Positions 44,586 through 55,130 of a stretch of 64,000 nucleotides of DNA are shown in pieces. The stretch comes from Nocardioides dokdonensis FR1436 (GTDB taxonomy: Bacteria; Actinomycetota; Actinomycetes; Propionibacteriales; Nocardioidaceae): positions 2,604,001 through 2,668,000 of the forward strand of contig NZ_CP015079.1 of the NCBI RefSeq assembly GCF_001653335.1, in the 5' to 3' direction. The notes under the pieces are model-generated. The model saw only the letters and a list, made by a program, of their open reading frames with translations. It was not told the origin of the DNA and ran no database searches. Every line of letters starts with the position of its first letter. The stretch's first letter is position 1. The position numbers and the translations under genes are program-made.

Positions 44586-45326
44586 ATGACCCAGCCGACG
44601 ACCCAGCCCACGAACCAGCCCTACCAGCGTGTCCTGCTCAAGCTCTCGGGCGAGGTCTTCGGCGGCGGCCGGGTCGGCGTCGACCCCGACGTCGTGCAGA
44701 AGATCGCGCTCGACATCGCCGAGGTCGCCCGCTCGGGTGTCCAGATCGCCGTGGTGACCGGTGGCGGCAACTTCTTCCGGGGCGCCGAGCTGCAGCAGCG
44801 CGGCATGGACCGGGTGCGCGCCGACTACATGGGCATGCTCGGCATCGTCATGAACTGCCTGGCGCTGCAGGACTTCCTGGAGAAGATGGGCGTCGAGACC
44901 CGGGTGCAGACCGCGATCACGATGGGCCAGGTCGCCGAGCCCTACGTGCCGCGCCGCGCGATCCGGCACATGGAGAAGGGGCGCGTGGTCATCTTCGGCG
45001 CGGGGATGGGCATGCCGTTCTTCTCCACCGACACCGTCGCGGTCCAGCGGGCGCTCGAGAGCCGGTGCGACGCGGTGTTCTTCGCCAAGAGCGGCGTCGA
45101 CGGCGTGTACGACGCCGACCCGCGCAAGGACCCGAACGCCACCAAGTTCGACACGATCACCTACACCGAGGCCATCCAGCGCAAGCTCGAGGTGGTCGAC
45201 CAGACGGCCTTCACCCTGTGCGCTGAGAACAAGCTGCCGATGGTGGTCTTCGGCATGGAGCCCGAGGGCAACATCCCGCGGGTGCTCAAGGGTGAGAAGA
45301 TCGGGACGCTGGTCAGCGCCGACTGA
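44586..45326 (+). CDS. pyrH: Uridylate kinase
   Basis: Phosphorylates UMP to UDP. The 246-residue amino-acid-kinase-fold protein shows [56 protein letters not shown] and [16 protein letters not shown] 44586 gives a Gln/Thr-rich lead of about 13 residues. frr follows after 46 bases, the conserved pairing. Confidence 0.96.
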   Translation: MTQPTTQPTNQPYQRVLLKLSGEVFGGGRVGVDPDVVQKIALDIAEVARSGVQIAVVTGGGNFFRGAELQQRGMDRVRADYMGMLGIVMNCLALQDFLEKMGVETRVQTAITMGQVAEPYVPRRAIRHMEKGRVVIFGAGMGMPFFSTDTVAVQRALESRCDAVFFAKSGVDGVYDADPRKDPNATKFDTITYTEAIQRKLEVVDQTAFTLCAENKLPMVVFGMEPEGNIPRVLKGEKIGTLVSAD

Positions 45327-45372
45327 CCCCACCGACCTTCCACCGACGTACGCGACGACACCAGGAGCAGCC

Positions 45373-45930
45373 GTGATCAACGACATCCTCAACGAGGCCG
45401 ACACCAAGATGCGCAAGTCGGTGGAGGCGACACGCGAGGAGTTCGCCGCGATCCGCGCCGGCCGCGCCCACCCCTCGATGTTCAGCAAGATCGTCGTCGA
45501 CTACTACGGCTCGCCGACCCCGCTGCAGCAGCTGGCCTCCTTCACCGCGCCCGAGGCGCGCGTCATCCTCATCGCGCCCTTCGACCAGAGCGCGATGAAG
45601 GGCATCGAGCGGGCCATCCGCGACTCCGACCTCGGCGTGAACCCCGCCGACGACGGCAAGATGATCCGCTGCGTGTTCCCCGAGCTGACCGAGGAGCGCC
45701 GCAAGGAGTACATCAAGGTCGCGCGCGCCAAGGCCGAGGACGGCCGGGTCGCGGTCCGCAACCTGCGCCGGGCCGCCAAGCAGGGCCTGGAGAAGCTCGA
45801 GAAGGACGGCGAGGTCGGCAAGGACGACGTCACCGGCGCCGAGAAGAAGCTCGACGTGACCACCAAGAAGCACACCGACGCCATCGACGAGATGCTCAAG
45901 AGCAAGGAAGCCGAGCTGATCGAGGTCTGA
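45373..45930 (+). CDS. frr: Ribosome recycling factor
   Basis: Splits post-termination ribosomes with EF-G. The 185-residue protein has EFAAIRAGRAHPSMFSKIVV, YYGSPTPLQQLASF and RVAVRNLRRAAKQGLEKL. GTG 45373 has AGGAG upstream. Confidence 0.96.
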   Translation: MINDILNEADTKMRKSVEATREEFAAIRAGRAHPSMFSKIVVDYYGSPTPLQQLASFTAPEARVILIAPFDQSAMKGIERAIRDSDLGVNPADDGKMIRCVFPELTEERRKEYIKVARAKAEDGRVAVRNLRRAAKQGLEKLEKDGEVGKDDVTGAEKKLDVTTKKHTDAIDEMLKSKEAELIEV

Positions 45931-45952
45931 GGACCTCGAGGCAGCAGCGCAG

Positions 45953-46840
45953 ATGACGACCCCGACGCCCCCGACGGCCTCGCCTGCCCCCGTGAAGAAC
46001 CACGGCCGGGCGGGCCGGGACCTGCGCGCCGCCTTCCTCTCGGCCTTCGTGCTGATCGGCGCGATCCTCGCCTCGCTGCTGCTGTGGAAGACCGCGTTCA
46101 TGGTCATCGTGGTGGTCGCGGTCGTCGTCGCGATCTGGGAGCTCGGTCGCGGGCTCAGCGCCAAGGGCATCGACCTGCCCGAGGAGCCGCTGATGCTGGG
46201 CGGTGCGGTGATGGTGGTGGTGGCCTACGTCTTCGGCGCCGACGCCCTGGTCACGGCCACGGCCGTCACCGCCCTGGTGACCATGCTGTGGCTGCTGCGC
46301 CGCGGCATCGACGGCTACGTCCAGGACGCCTCCGCATCCCTGTTCACGTTGGTCTACGTGCCCTTCCTCGGGGCGTTCGTGGCGCTGCTGCTGCGTGAGG
46401 GCGGTCTGTACGGCGGCGGCCTCGAGAACGACGGCGTGCGCGGGATCATCGTGTTCATCGCGGTGACCGTCTTCTCCGACACCGGCGGCTACACGTTCGG
46501 CGTGCTGTTCGGCAAGCACCCGATGGCCCCGGTCATCTCGCCCAAGAAGTCGTGGGAGGGCTTCGTGGGCTCGGTGGTCTTCAGCGTGGCCGCCGGCATC
46601 GGCCTGATGGTGTGGCTGCTCGAGGGCCGCTGGTGGGTCGGGCTGCTGCTCGGCCTGATCGTGGCGGTGATGGCGACCCTGGGCGACCTGTGCGAGTCGG
46701 TCGTCAAGCGCGACCTGGGCATCAAGGACATGAGCCAGGTGATCCCGGGCCACGGCGGCCTGATGGACCGGCTCGACTCGTTGCTGGCCACCATCGCCCC
46801 GGTCTGGCTGCTGCTGCACCACCTCGTCTTCCGGGCATGA
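45953..46840 (+). CDS. cdsA: Phosphatidate cytidylyltransferase
   Basis: Makes CDP-diacylglycerol for phospholipid synthesis. The 295-residue membrane protein has about eight helices and the CdsA signature SVVKRDLGIKDMSQVIPGHG followed by GLMDRLDS at the C-terminus. The first 25 residues are a Pro/Thr-rich cytoplasmic lead. The stop overlaps the next start (ATGA). Confidence 0.95.
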   Translation: MTTPTPPTASPAPVKNHGRAGRDLRAAFLSAFVLIGAILASLLLWKTAFMVIVVVAVVVAIWELGRGLSAKGIDLPEEPLMLGGAVMVVVAYVFGADALVTATAVTALVTMLWLLRRGIDGYVQDASASLFTLVYVPFLGAFVALLLREGGLYGGGLENDGVRGIIVFIAVTVFSDTGGYTFGVLFGKHPMAPVISPKKSWEGFVGSVVFSVAAGIGLMVWLLEGRWWVGLLLGLIVAVMATLGDLCESVVKRDLGIKDMSQVIPGHGGLMDRLDSLLATIAPVWLLLHHLVFRA

Positions 46841-47388
46841 GCCTGCACCTGGTCCGGCACGGGCGGCCCCTGGTCGTGCCCGGGACCCCGGCGGCCACCT
46901 GGGAGCTCGACCCGGCCGGCTTCGACGACGTGTGGGCGCTGCGCGAGTCCGGGCGCCTGCCACGCGGCGCGGTGTGGTTCTGCTCCCCGGAGCCCAAGGC
47001 GGTGGGCACCGCCCAGCTGCTCACCGAGGCCGAGGTCGGCGTCGTCGACGACCTGCGCGAGCACGAGCGCGGTCCGGCCTGGATCGAGGACCTCCCCGGC
47101 ACGGTCGCGCGCGCGTTCGCCGACCCCGATCGGGCGGCGTACGACGGCTGGGAGCCGCTGGCGCGCTGCCGCGAGCGCGTCGTGGCCGCCGTCGAGCTGA
47201 TCGCCGACGTGCACCGGGACCAGGACGTCGTGCTCGTCGGTCACGGCACGGCCTGGACGCTCGCGGCGGCAGCCCTGAGCGGCACCGAGCCCGACCTGGA
47301 GCGCTGGCGCGCCCTCGCGATGCCCGACGTGCTCGTCGTGGCGATGGTCGCGCCTGAGGACCAGGGCCGCGGCGGGGTGCGAGACTGA
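46837..47388 (+). CDS. Histidine phosphatase family protein
   Basis: A 183-residue phosphoglycerate-mutase-like phosphatase with the phosphohistidine motif HLVRHGRPL at the N-terminus and a later VLVGHGTAWTLAAA with the second His. The substrate is unknown. ATG 46837 overlaps the cdsA stop. Confidence 0.85.
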   Translation: MSLHLVRHGRPLVVPGTPAATWELDPAGFDDVWALRESGRLPRGAVWFCSPEPKAVGTAQLLTEAEVGVVDDLREHERGPAWIEDLPGTVARAFADPDRAAYDGWEPLARCRERVVAAVELIADVHRDQDVVLVGHGTAWTLAAAALSGTEPDLERWRALAMPDVLVVAMVAPEDQGRGGVRD

Positions 47389-47392
47389 GCGG

Positions 47393-47749
47393 ATGGTGGA
47401 CACCGACGACGCCGCGACCTCGCGATCGGCCGAGACCGACGCAGCGCCGAGGCGGTGGCACCGCGACCACCCGGTCTTCACGTCACTGGCCGGGTTCTTC
47501 ACCGGGCTGGTGTTCGTGCTCGTCGTGCCCAGCGTCTACGCCGGGGTGCTGAACGCCGTCACCGACGACGAGACCGCCACCGCGCTGTTCCCCTTCGTGC
47601 TGGTCGCCCTGGCGCTGCCGGTGGGGCTGCTGGTCGCCCCGCACACCCGCCGGTTCGGGCGCTACATGCTGCTCGGGGTCGTCTCGACCGCGCTCGTGGT
47701 GGTCGGTGTGACCGCCCTCGTCCTGTGGATCCTCATCAGCAGGACCTGA
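47393..47749 (+). CDS. Small integral membrane protein
   Basis: A 118-residue protein with a charged 25-residue start and three predicted membrane helices (SLAGFFTGLVFVLVVPSVYA; LFPFVLVALALPVGLLVA; LLGVVSTALVVVGVTALVLW). I recognise no family. It begins four bases after the phosphatase and is likely co-expressed with it. Confidence 0.65.
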   Translation: MVDTDDAATSRSAETDAAPRRWHRDHPVFTSLAGFFTGLVFVLVVPSVYAGVLNAVTDDETATALFPFVLVALALPVGLLVAPHTRRFGRYMLLGVVSTALVVVGVTALVLWILISRT

Positions 47750-47779
47750 CGTGTAGAACCCCGACGAGATGGGTAGAGA

Positions 47780-47795
47780 GGTGACGCACCTCACA
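47780..47795 (+). promoter_or_regulatory. CRP-like operator upstream of glpF
   Basis: GGTGACGCACCTCACA matches the CRP/GlxR consensus TGTGA-N6-TCACA at nine of ten fixed positions. It is nested in the perfect palindrome GAGGTG-ACG-CACCTC (47778-47792). It ends 20 bases before the glpF ATG, so a bound factor would overlap the start region. A GlpR-type repressor is the alternative. Confidence 0.5.
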
Positions 47796-47815
47796 TCGAC
47801 CCGCTCGGAGGACTG

Positions 47816-48679
47816 ATGTCACGCCACTCCAGACCAGCCATCGTGGGAGAGGTGTGTGCCGAGTTCGCCGGCACGATGATCCTCATCCTCTTCGGGGTGG
47901 GGGTGGTGGCCCAGGTGGTCACGGCCCCCGACGGGTCGCTCGGCGACCACGACTCCATCGCCTGGGCGTGGGGCCTCGGCGTCACCCTGGGCGTCTACGT
48001 CGCGGCCCGGATCTCCGGGGCGCACCTGAACCCGGCGGTGACCCTGGCCTTCGCGGTCTTCAAGGGCTTCGAGTGGCGCAAGGTGGCGCCGTACGTCGTC
48101 GCGCAGACGCTGGGCGCGTTCGTCGCGGCGCTGATCGTGCGCGTCGGCTACGCCGACCTGCTCGCGAGCGTCGACCCGGGGCACACCATCAAGACCCAGT
48201 TCGTCTTCTCCACGCTGCCCGGCAACGGCTCCGGCCCGGCGTCCATCCAGACCGCGTTCTTCGACCAGGTCGTGGGCACCGCGATCCTGGTCTTCCTGGT
48301 CTTCGCGCTGACCAACGCCTGGAACAACCCGCCGATGGCCAACCTGGGCCCGTTCATCATCGGTCTCGTCGTGGTCGCCATCGGGATGGCCTGGGGGGCC
48401 AACGCCGGCTACGCGATCAACCCCGCGCGTGACTTCGGCCCCCGGATCGCCTCCCTCATCACCGGCTACGGCGGGGCGCTGCGCGACCAGAACGGCTACC
48501 TGTACTTCTGGTTGCCGATCGTGGCGCCCCTGCTCGGCGCGCTCGTGGGCGGGGCCGCGTTCAAGTACCTCGTCGACATCCACCTCGAGCCCGACGAGGA
48601 TGAGGCCGAGCGTGACGAGGCCGTCGGGGAGCCGGTCCCCGAGACCGCCGCGGAACGTCCCGCCGGACCCACCACCTGA
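47816..48679 (+). CDS. glpF: Glycerol uptake facilitator (aquaglyceroporin)
   Basis: A 287-residue MIP channel with both half-helix motifs: GAHLNPAVTL and GYAINPARDFGPR. The Asp after the second NPAR marks a glycerol-conducting rather than water-specific pore. Six membrane helices are evident, followed by an acidic cytoplasmic tail (EPDEDEAERDEA). ATG 47816 has CGGAGG upstream. It heads the glpF-glpK-glpD glycerol unit. Confidence 0.93.
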   Translation: MSRHSRPAIVGEVCAEFAGTMILILFGVGVVAQVVTAPDGSLGDHDSIAWAWGLGVTLGVYVAARISGAHLNPAVTLAFAVFKGFEWRKVAPYVVAQTLGAFVAALIVRVGYADLLASVDPGHTIKTQFVFSTLPGNGSGPASIQTAFFDQVVGTAILVFLVFALTNAWNNPPMANLGPFIIGLVVVAIGMAWGANAGYAINPARDFGPRIASLITGYGGALRDQNGYLYFWLPIVAPLLGALVGGAAFKYLVDIHLEPDEDEAERDEAVGEPVPETAAERPAGPTT

Positions 48680-48704
48680 TCCCACCACCTGATCCGCCAC
48701 CTGA
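48669..48704 (+). repeat. Short tandem repeat across the glpF stop
   Basis: CCACCACCTGATC occurs twice in tandem (48669-48681, 48682-48694) and a third degenerate CGCCACCTGA follows. The first unit holds the glpF stop codon, so the following copies duplicate the gene end in the intergenic spacer. Confidence 0.7.
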
Positions 48705-48716
48705 GGAGAGCACAGC

Positions 48717-50234
48717 ATGGCCGACTACATCGGTGCCGTAGACCAGGGCACGACCAGCACCCGCTTCATGATCTTCGACCACGACGGCGAAGAGGTGGCC
48801 CGACACCAGCTCGAGCACGAGCAGGTGATGCCGAAGGCCGGCTGGGTCGAGCACGACCCGGTGGAGATCTGGGAGCGCGCCCGCTCGGTGATCCAGAAGG
48901 CGATGGGCAAGGCGGGGCTGCACGCCGAGGACCTGGCCGCGATCGGCATCACCAACCAGCGCGAGACCACGGTGGTGTGGAACCGCTCGACCGGGCGTCC
49001 CTACTACAACGCGATCGTGTGGCAGGACACGCGCACCGACAAGATCGCCTCCAAGCTCGAGCGCGACGGCCACGGCGACCTGATCCGGCACCGCGCCGGG
49101 CTGCCGCCGGCCACCTACTTCGCCGGCGGCAAGATCCAGTGGATCCTCGAGAACGTCGACGGGGTGCGCGAGGCCGCCGAGAAGGGGGAGGCGCTGTTCG
49201 GCACCACCGACTCGTGGCTGATCTGGAACCTCACCGGCGGCACCGACGGGGGCGTGCACGTCACCGACGTCACCAACGCCAGCCGCACGATGCTGATGGA
49301 CCTGGAGACCTGCGAGTGGGACGACGAGCTGCTCGCGCTCTTCGACGTCCCGCGCGCGATGCTGCCCGAGATCCGTTCCTCCAGCGAGCCCGAGGGCTAC
49401 GGCACCACCCGTGCCGACGGTCCGCTCGGCGGCGAGGTGCCGATCACCGGCATCCTCGGCGACCAGCAGGCCGCCACGGTCGGGCAGGTCTGCTTCGAGC
49501 CCGGCGAGGCCAAGAACACCTACGGCACCGGCAACTTCATGCTCCTCAACACCGGCACCGAGCTGATCCGTTCCGAGCACGGGCTGCTCACGACGATCTG
49601 CTACCGCTTCGGCGACGAACCCCCCGTCTACGCGCTCGAGGGCTCGATCGCGGTGACCGGGTCGGCGGTGCAGTGGCTGCGCGACCAGCTCGGCATCATC
49701 TCCGGGGCGTCGCAGAGCGAGTCGCTGGCCCGTCAGGTCGAGGACAACGGCGGGGTCTACTTCGTGCCCGCCTTCTCCGGCCTCTTCGCCCCGCACTGGC
49801 GCTCCGACGCCCGCGGCGCGATCGTCGGGCTCTCGCGCTACAACACCAACGCCCACCTGGCCCGGGCGACGCTCGAGGCGATCTGCTACCAGAGCTGCGA
49901 CGTCGTGGCGGCCATGGAGCAGGACTCCGGGGTGAAGCTCGAGGTGCTCAAGGTCGACGGCGGGGTGACGGCCAACGAGCTGTGCATGCAGATCCAGGCC
50001 GACACCCTCGGCGTCGACGTGAGCAGGCCCGTGTGCGCGGAGACCACCTGCCTCGGGGCGGCGTACGCCGCCGGCCTGGCCGTCGGGTTCTGGTCGGGCA
50101 CCGACGAGCTGCGCAAGAAGTGGAACGAGGGCAAGCGCTGGTCCCCGCAGTGGGACGACCAGCAGCGCGCCGAGGGTCACGCCATGTGGACCAAGGCCGT
50201 CCAGCGCACCCTGGACTGGGTCGACGTCGAGTGA
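48717..50234 (+). CDS. glpK: Glycerol kinase
   Basis: Traps glycerol as glycerol 3-phosphate. The 505-residue FGGY-family protein has [85 protein letters not shown] and [14 protein letters not shown]. The length and motifs are standard. ATG 48717 follows GAGGAG. Confidence 0.97.
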   Translation: MADYIGAVDQGTTSTRFMIFDHDGEEVARHQLEHEQVMPKAGWVEHDPVEIWERARSVIQKAMGKAGLHAEDLAAIGITNQRETTVVWNRSTGRPYYNAIVWQDTRTDKIASKLERDGHGDLIRHRAGLPPATYFAGGKIQWILENVDGVREAAEKGEALFGTTDSWLIWNLTGGTDGGVHVTDVTNASRTMLMDLETCEWDDELLALFDVPRAMLPEIRSSSEPEGYGTTRADGPLGGEVPITGILGDQQAATVGQVCFEPGEAKNTYGTGNFMLLNTGTELIRSEHGLLTTICYRFGDEPPVYALEGSIAVTGSAVQWLRDQLGIISGASQSESLARQVEDNGGVYFVPAFSGLFAPHWRSDARGAIVGLSRYNTNAHLARATLEAICYQSCDVVAAMEQDSGVKLEVLKVDGGVTANELCMQIQADTLGVDVSRPVCAETTCLGAAYAAGLAVGFWSGTDELRKKWNEGKRWSPQWDDQQRAEGHAMWTKAVQRTLDWVDVE

Positions 50235-50306
50235 CCCGGTGGGCCCGGCACCCACCCGTCGGGCATCGTGGTCAGTCCAGCAGTCCCCTGAGACCCGAGA
50301 GCGTGA

Positions 50307-52034
50307 GTGAGCCCCGTGCAGTCCGTTGCCCTGTCCCCGCAGTTCCGTGACAGCTCCCTGCGCGAGATGGCCGCCCAGGAGCTCGACGTGCTCGTGGTCG
50401 GGGGAGGCGTCGTCGGCACGGGTGCCGCCCTCGACGCCGCCACCCGAGGACTGCGCGTCGGGCTGGTCGAGGCCCGCGACTTCGCCTCGGGCACGTCGAG
50501 CCGCTCCAGCAAGCTGATCCACGGTGGCCTGCGCTACCTGGAGATGCTCGACTTCGCACTGGTGGCGGAGGCGCTCAAGGAGCGCGGGCTGCTGATGCAG
50601 CGACTGGCCCCGCACCTGATCCGCCCGGTCGGGTTCCTCTACCCGCTGCAGCACCGCGGGTGGGAGCGTCTCTACGCCGGCTCCGGCGTCGCCCTGTACG
50701 ACGTCCTCTCGCGCCTGTCGGGCCGCTCCGGGCTGCCGCTGCACCGCCACCTCACCCGTCGGGGCGCGCGCAGGCTGGTGCCGGCGCTGCGCAAGGACGC
50801 CCTCGTCGGGGCGCTGCACTACTACGACGCCCAGGTCGACGACGCGCGGCACACGATGTTCCTGGCCCGCACGTCCGCGGCCTACGGCGCCCACGTCGCC
50901 TCCCGGGCCCGGGTCGTGGAGCTGCTGCGTGAGGGGGAGCGGGTCACCGGTGCGGTGGTGCACGACCTCGAGAGCGGCGAGCACATCACGGTGCGCGCCA
51001 AGCAGGTCGTCAACGCGACCGGGGTCTGGACCGACGAGACGCAGTCGCTCGGCGGGCAGCGCGGGGTCTTCCGGGTGCGGGCCAGCAAGGGTGTGCACCT
51101 GGTCGTGCCCAAGGACCGGATCCGGTCGGAGAGCGGGCTGATCCTGCGCACCGAGAAGTCCGTGCTCTTCGTCATCCCGTGGGGCCGGCACTGGATCATC
51201 GGCACCACCGACACCGACTGGGAGCTGGACCGGGCCCACCCCGCGGCCAGCAGCGCCGACATCGACTACCTGCTCGACCACGTCAACGCCGTGCTCGAGA
51301 CCCCGTTGACCCGCGACGACGTCGAGGGCGTCTACGCCGGGCTGCGCCCGTTGCTCGAGGGCGAGTCCGACGCGACCTCCAAGCTCTCGCGCGAGCACGC
51401 CGTGGGCCACCCCGCACCCGGCCTGGTCGTCGTCGCGGGCGGCAAGTACACGACGTACCGGGTGATGGCCAAGGACGTCATCGACGAGGCCGTCTTCGGG
51501 ATGGTCCGCCACGACGACCGGCAGGTCCCGCCGTCGGTGACCGAGGACGTGCCGCTGCTGGGAGCCGAGGGCTACCAGGCGCTGTGGAACGCCCGGCACC
51601 GCCTGTCCAGCGAGTCCGGGCTGCACCAGGTGCGCATCGAGCACCTGCTGGGGCGCTACGGCTCGCTGGTCCACCAGCTCCTCGCGATGGTCGCCGAGGA
51701 TCCGTCGCTGGGCGAGCCGCTGGCCGGGGCCCCGGACTACCTGCGCGTGGAGGTCGTCTACGCCGCCACCCACGAGGGCGCCCGGCACCTCGACGACATC
51801 CTGTGCCGCCGCACCCACATCTCGATCGAGACCTTCGACCGGGGGCTGGGCTCGGTCGACGAGGTCGCCGCGCTGGTCAGTGGACCACTGGGCTGGAGCG
51901 CCGACCAGGTCGAGCTCGAGATCGAGCACTACCGGGCGCGGGTGGCCGCGGAGCGGGAGAGCCAGCAGCAGCCCGACGACGAGACCGCCGACGCAGCGCG
52001 CCTCGGCGCGCCCGACGTGGTGCCGCTGACCTGA
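50307..52034 (+). CDS. glpD: Glycerol-3-phosphate dehydrogenase (FAD, quinone-linked)
   Basis: Oxidises glycerol 3-phosphate to dihydroxyacetone phosphate at the membrane. The 575-residue protein has the FAD loop [69 protein letters not shown] and [13 protein letters not shown]. The C-terminal helical domain ([13 protein letters not shown]) is present. GTG 50307 is used; the gap from glpK is 72 bases with no strong hairpin. Confidence 0.95.
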   Translation: MSPVQSVALSPQFRDSSLREMAAQELDVLVVGGGVVGTGAALDAATRGLRVGLVEARDFASGTSSRSSKLIHGGLRYLEMLDFALVAEALKERGLLMQRLAPHLIRPVGFLYPLQHRGWERLYAGSGVALYDVLSRLSGRSGLPLHRHLTRRGARRLVPALRKDALVGALHYYDAQVDDARHTMFLARTSAAYGAHVASRARVVELLREGERVTGAVVHDLESGEHITVRAKQVVNATGVWTDETQSLGGQRGVFRVRASKGVHLVVPKDRIRSESGLILRTEKSVLFVIPWGRHWIIGTTDTDWELDRAHPAASSADIDYLLDHVNAVLETPLTRDDVEGVYAGLRPLLEGESDATSKLSREHAVGHPAPGLVVVAGGKYTTYRVMAKDVIDEAVFGMVRHDDRQVPPSVTEDVPLLGAEGYQALWNARHRLSSESGLHQVRIEHLLGRYGSLVHQLLAMVAEDPSLGEPLAGAPDYLRVEVVYAATHEGARHLDDILCRRTHISIETFDRGLGSVDEVAALVSGPLGWSADQVELEIEHYRARVAAERESQQQPDDETADAARLGAPDVVPLT

Positions 52035-52089
52035 GCCGGACGCCGTGAGTTCGCCGGGGCGACCGGGCCGGTGGGAGACTGGGCGTGCT

Positions 52090-53280
52090 ATGCCCGAGAA
52101 CCCCGCTGCCCCTGTGCCCGCCGTCGCCGCCGTCCCGCCGCGCGCTCCCGAGCCCGCGGAGGGAGTGACAGCGCTCCCGCTGGTCTTCGACGAGCCGCGC
52201 GGACGCAAGAAGCCGCCGCGTCACCTCGCCGACCTCACCGCGCCCGAGCGCAAGCAGCTGCTCGAGGACAACGGCCTCCCGGGCTTCCGGGCCAAGCAGC
52301 TCTCGACGCACTACTTCGCCCGCCTGGTCGACGACCCGGACCAGATGACCGACCTGCCCGCCGGTCAGCGCGCCGAGCTGGTCAGCACGCTGCTGCCGCA
52401 CCTGATGACGCCGCTGAAGACGATGGAGGCCGACAAGGGCACCACGCGCAAGACGCTGTGGAAGCTCTTCGACGGCGCCCTCGTCGAGTCGGTGCTGATG
52501 CGCTACCCGGGCCGCACGACGATGTGCGTGTCCAGCCAGGCCGGCTGCGGCATGGCCTGCCCGTTCTGCGCCACCGGCCAGGGCGGCCTGCAGCGCAACA
52601 TGAGCACCGCCGAGATCGTCGAGCAGGTCGTCGCCGGCGCCCGCTCGCTGGACCGTGACGAGGTGCCCGGCGGCCGGGGTCGCGTCAACAACGTGGTGTT
52701 CATGGGCATGGGCGAGCCGCTGGCCAACTACAAGGCCGTCATCGGCGCCGTGCGCCGCCTCGTCGACCCCGCGCCGGACGGGCTGGGCATGTCGGCGCGC
52801 GGCATCACCGTCTCGACCGTCGGTCTGGTCCCACGCATCCGCCAGCTGACCGAGGAGGGCATCCCGGTCACCCTCGCGCTGAGCCTGCACGCTCCCGACG
52901 ACGAGCTGCGCAACACGCTGGTCCCGATCAACACCCGCTCCTCGGTCGCCGAGACCGTCGAGGCGGCCTGGGACTACGCCCGGGTGACCAAGCGCCGGGT
53001 CTCCATCGAGTACGCCATGATGCGCGGCATCAACGACCAGGCGTGGCGCGCCGACCTGCTCGCCGACGTGCTGCGCGGCTACGGCGACTGGGGCTGGGTG
53101 CACGTCAACCTGATCCCGCTCAACCCCACCCCGGGCAGCAGGTGGACCGCCTCGGACCCCGCCGACGAGCGCGAGTTCGTGCGCCGGCTCGAGGCCAAGG
53201 GCATCCCGACCACGGTGCGCGACACCCGCGGTTCGGAGATCGACGGGGCCTGCGGCCAGCTGGCCGCCACCGAGGACTGA
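52090..53280 (+). CDS. rlmN: Dual-specificity 23S rRNA/tRNA (adenine-C2)-methyltransferase
   Basis: Radical SAM enzyme methylating A2503 of 23S rRNA and A37 of some tRNAs. The 396-residue protein has the cluster motif [54 protein letters not shown] and [12 protein letters not shown], plus the methyl-carrying Cys near the end (DGACGQL). ATG 52090 is preferred to 52045 since the first 15 residues of the longer frame are not conserved in kind. Confidence 0.95.
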   Translation: MPENPAAPVPAVAAVPPRAPEPAEGVTALPLVFDEPRGRKKPPRHLADLTAPERKQLLEDNGLPGFRAKQLSTHYFARLVDDPDQMTDLPAGQRAELVSTLLPHLMTPLKTMEADKGTTRKTLWKLFDGALVESVLMRYPGRTTMCVSSQAGCGMACPFCATGQGGLQRNMSTAEIVEQVVAGARSLDRDEVPGGRGRVNNVVFMGMGEPLANYKAVIGAVRRLVDPAPDGLGMSARGITVSTVGLVPRIRQLTEEGIPVTLALSLHAPDDELRNTLVPINTRSSVAETVEAAWDYARVTKRRVSIEYAMMRGINDQAWRADLLADVLRGYGDWGWVHVNLIPLNPTPGSRWTASDPADEREFVRRLEAKGIPTTVRDTRGSEIDGACGQLAATED

Positions 53281-53305
53281 CTCCCCGGGGCGACCAGCCG
53301 GCGCC

Positions 53306-55102
53306 TCAGCGGCGCAGGCGCGGCTTCGGCAGCACCAGCTCGCAGTTGCGGTCGAGACGGGCACCGGCCCGGTCCTTGGTGCCCTCCTGCCAGTCGTTGG
53401 CCGCGAGCTCGCGCGCCAGCGCCGCCAGCGCCAGCGGCGAGTCGAGGCCGGGATCGCCCACCGGTGCCGCGTGGTCGAGGACCGTGGTGAAGATCGACAG
53501 CGTGCCGTCCCGGTTGTCGGCGACCTCGACGATGCGCGACTGCTGAGGCCAGTCGATGTGCGAGGCCGTGTTGACCTCCCAGAACCCACCGCCGCCCTCG
53601 CGGGCGTGCGGGGTGATCCGGTTGCGGTGCGAGTGCCCGTTGACCCAGGCCACGACCGTGGGGGTCGCGAGCAGCGCGGCCACGACCTCGGGGCCGAGCA
53701 CCCGGGGCGCGACGTCCCCGCCGGTGCCGACCAGCCGGTTGCCCATCGACGTGGAGGTGTGGTGGCTGGCCACGACGACGTACCGGTCGGCGCTCGCGGC
53801 GAGCAAGTCCTGCAACCAGGCGAACTGGGTGGCGTCCAGGGACCCGTCGGACTGGCCGTTGGGGTTGACGGAGTCGAGCACCACGAACCGGAAGGCGCCG
53901 GTGTCGAAGGAGTAGTAGGCGGTGCCGGCGGCGCGGTTCTCCTCGGTGAAGCCGTGCCCGACCGGGAGTCCACGGGTGCTGAAGTGCTCCTCGACGACCT
54001 GGGCGCGCGAGAGCAGGCGGCGGCCCTCGTCGGGGGTGACCTGCTTGGTGCCGGGACCGTCGACGAGCTTGGCGAGCAGGTCGGTGACCTTGCCGGTGGC
54101 CAGCGCCTGGAGGACCTCGCTCTGCTTGACGCTCGGCGGCGGGGTGATGACCTTGAGGTCGCCCCGCGCGAACGCGTCGAAGACCCCGTCGGCGGGGAAG
54201 TTGCCCTGCACCAGGCCGTCGTGGTTGCCGAAGGCGCTGTACCAGGGCAGGCGCAGCCCCTGGGCCCGGAACGGACGGCGCACGGCGTCGAGCAGGCCGG
54301 GCACGACCGGGAAGCCGTAGCGGCTGCGCGGCAGGTCGTCCTCGGCGCCCTCGGGGGTGCCCTCGGGGTGCCAGTAGCTCGGGTCGTACGTCGTCGGGTC
54401 GGCGTCGGCCACCCCCTCGTAGCGGCTCAGGTCGCCGGAGTCCGGGGTGAGCGTCCCGCCGTCGAGGACGTCGATGTTCCAGCGGATCTCGTTGAGCTGG
54501 CTGTTGTCGGAGTTGTCGCCGGTCTGCACGACGAGGTCCAGGCGGCGCCCGGTGGCCGGGCCCCGGCGGATCGCGTTGACCTGGCGCACCATGGAGTCCG
54601 CGACCTGGGCGGAGAGCACCTCCTGCGGCCGCCACGCGGAGCTGAAGAGGCCCAGCGCCAGCGGCGAGCCGGGGTCGTCGTACCGGTCGGTCCACTCCAC
54701 CCGCAGCGGTGACTGCGCGTCGACGATGTGCACGTCGGAGATCTGCACGAAGGCCAGCAGGGGGCGGCGACGGCGACGGCGGCCACGCCGCGGACGCTCC
54801 GCGAGGTCCAGGCGCATCCGGTGCCGCTCGCCCGGGGCGGTCACGATGGCGCGCCACCCGTTCGCGCCGGGCTCGCCGCGCTGCAGCACCAGGTCGAGCG
54901 TGGTCAGCCCGCGGACCCGGGCCCGCCCGAGGCCGGCGACGGCGTGGCCGGCCAACCCGCTCGCGGAGCCGGCCATCCCGGCCAGGGCACCGGCGACACC
55001 GATGCCGGCACCGCCGCGCAACAGCTGGCGGCGCCCCAGAGCGGTGCGGTCGGTGGCGGATGACGCGTGCGACTCAGGGGTCGCAGATGACTCGGACGAC
55101 AA
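53306..55102 (-). CDS. Tat-exported metallophosphoesterase
   Basis: A 598-residue protein with a twin-arginine signal (ALGRRQLLRGGAGIGVAGAL, Arg24-Arg25) and a calcineurin-like phosphoesterase domain: FVQISDVHIVDAQ, VVQTGDNSDN, SAFGNHDGLVQG, VVVASHHTSTSMGN and VNGHSHRNRI supply the metal ligands. It resembles a large actinobacterial family of secreted metallophosphoesterases (TIGR03767 type). TTG 55102 with GAGGGA upstream is the start. It is convergent with rlmN. The substrate is unknown, perhaps phosphate esters in the environment. Confidence 0.85.
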   Translation of the reverse strand: MSSESSATPESHASSATDRTALGRRQLLRGGAGIGVAGALAGMAGSASGLAGHAVAGLGRARVRGLTTLDLVLQRGEPGANGWRAIVTAPGERHRMRLDLAERPRRGRRRRRRPLLAFVQISDVHIVDAQSPLRVEWTDRYDDPGSPLALGLFSSAWRPQEVLSAQVADSMVRQVNAIRRGPATGRRLDLVVQTGDNSDNSQLNEIRWNIDVLDGGTLTPDSGDLSRYEGVADADPTTYDPSYWHPEGTPEGAEDDLPRSRYGFPVVPGLLDAVRRPFRAQGLRLPWYSAFGNHDGLVQGNFPADGVFDAFARGDLKVITPPPSVKQSEVLQALATGKVTDLLAKLVDGPGTKQVTPDEGRRLLSRAQVVEEHFSTRGLPVGHGFTEENRAAGTAYYSFDTGAFRFVVLDSVNPNGQSDGSLDATQFAWLQDLLAASADRYVVVASHHTSTSMGNRLVGTGGDVAPRVLGPEVVAALLATPTVVAWVNGHSHRNRITPHAREGGGGFWEVNTASHIDWPQQSRIVEVADNRDGTLSIFTTVLDHAAPVGDPGLDSPLALAALARELAANDWQEGTKDRAGARLDRNCELVLPKPRLRR

Positions 55103-55130
55103 GGTCCCTCCCCAGGGTGTGACGACCGGC

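Noticed and set aside
46837..47749. Histidine phosphatase plus membrane protein as a new defence or signalling pair
   Set aside because: They simply trail cdsA with short overlaps, and nothing in motifs or context supports a shared special role.
48561..52208. A long antisense frame across glpF, glpK and glpD
   Set aside because: Product is biased and has no recognisable domain; the sense strand holds three complete metabolic genes.
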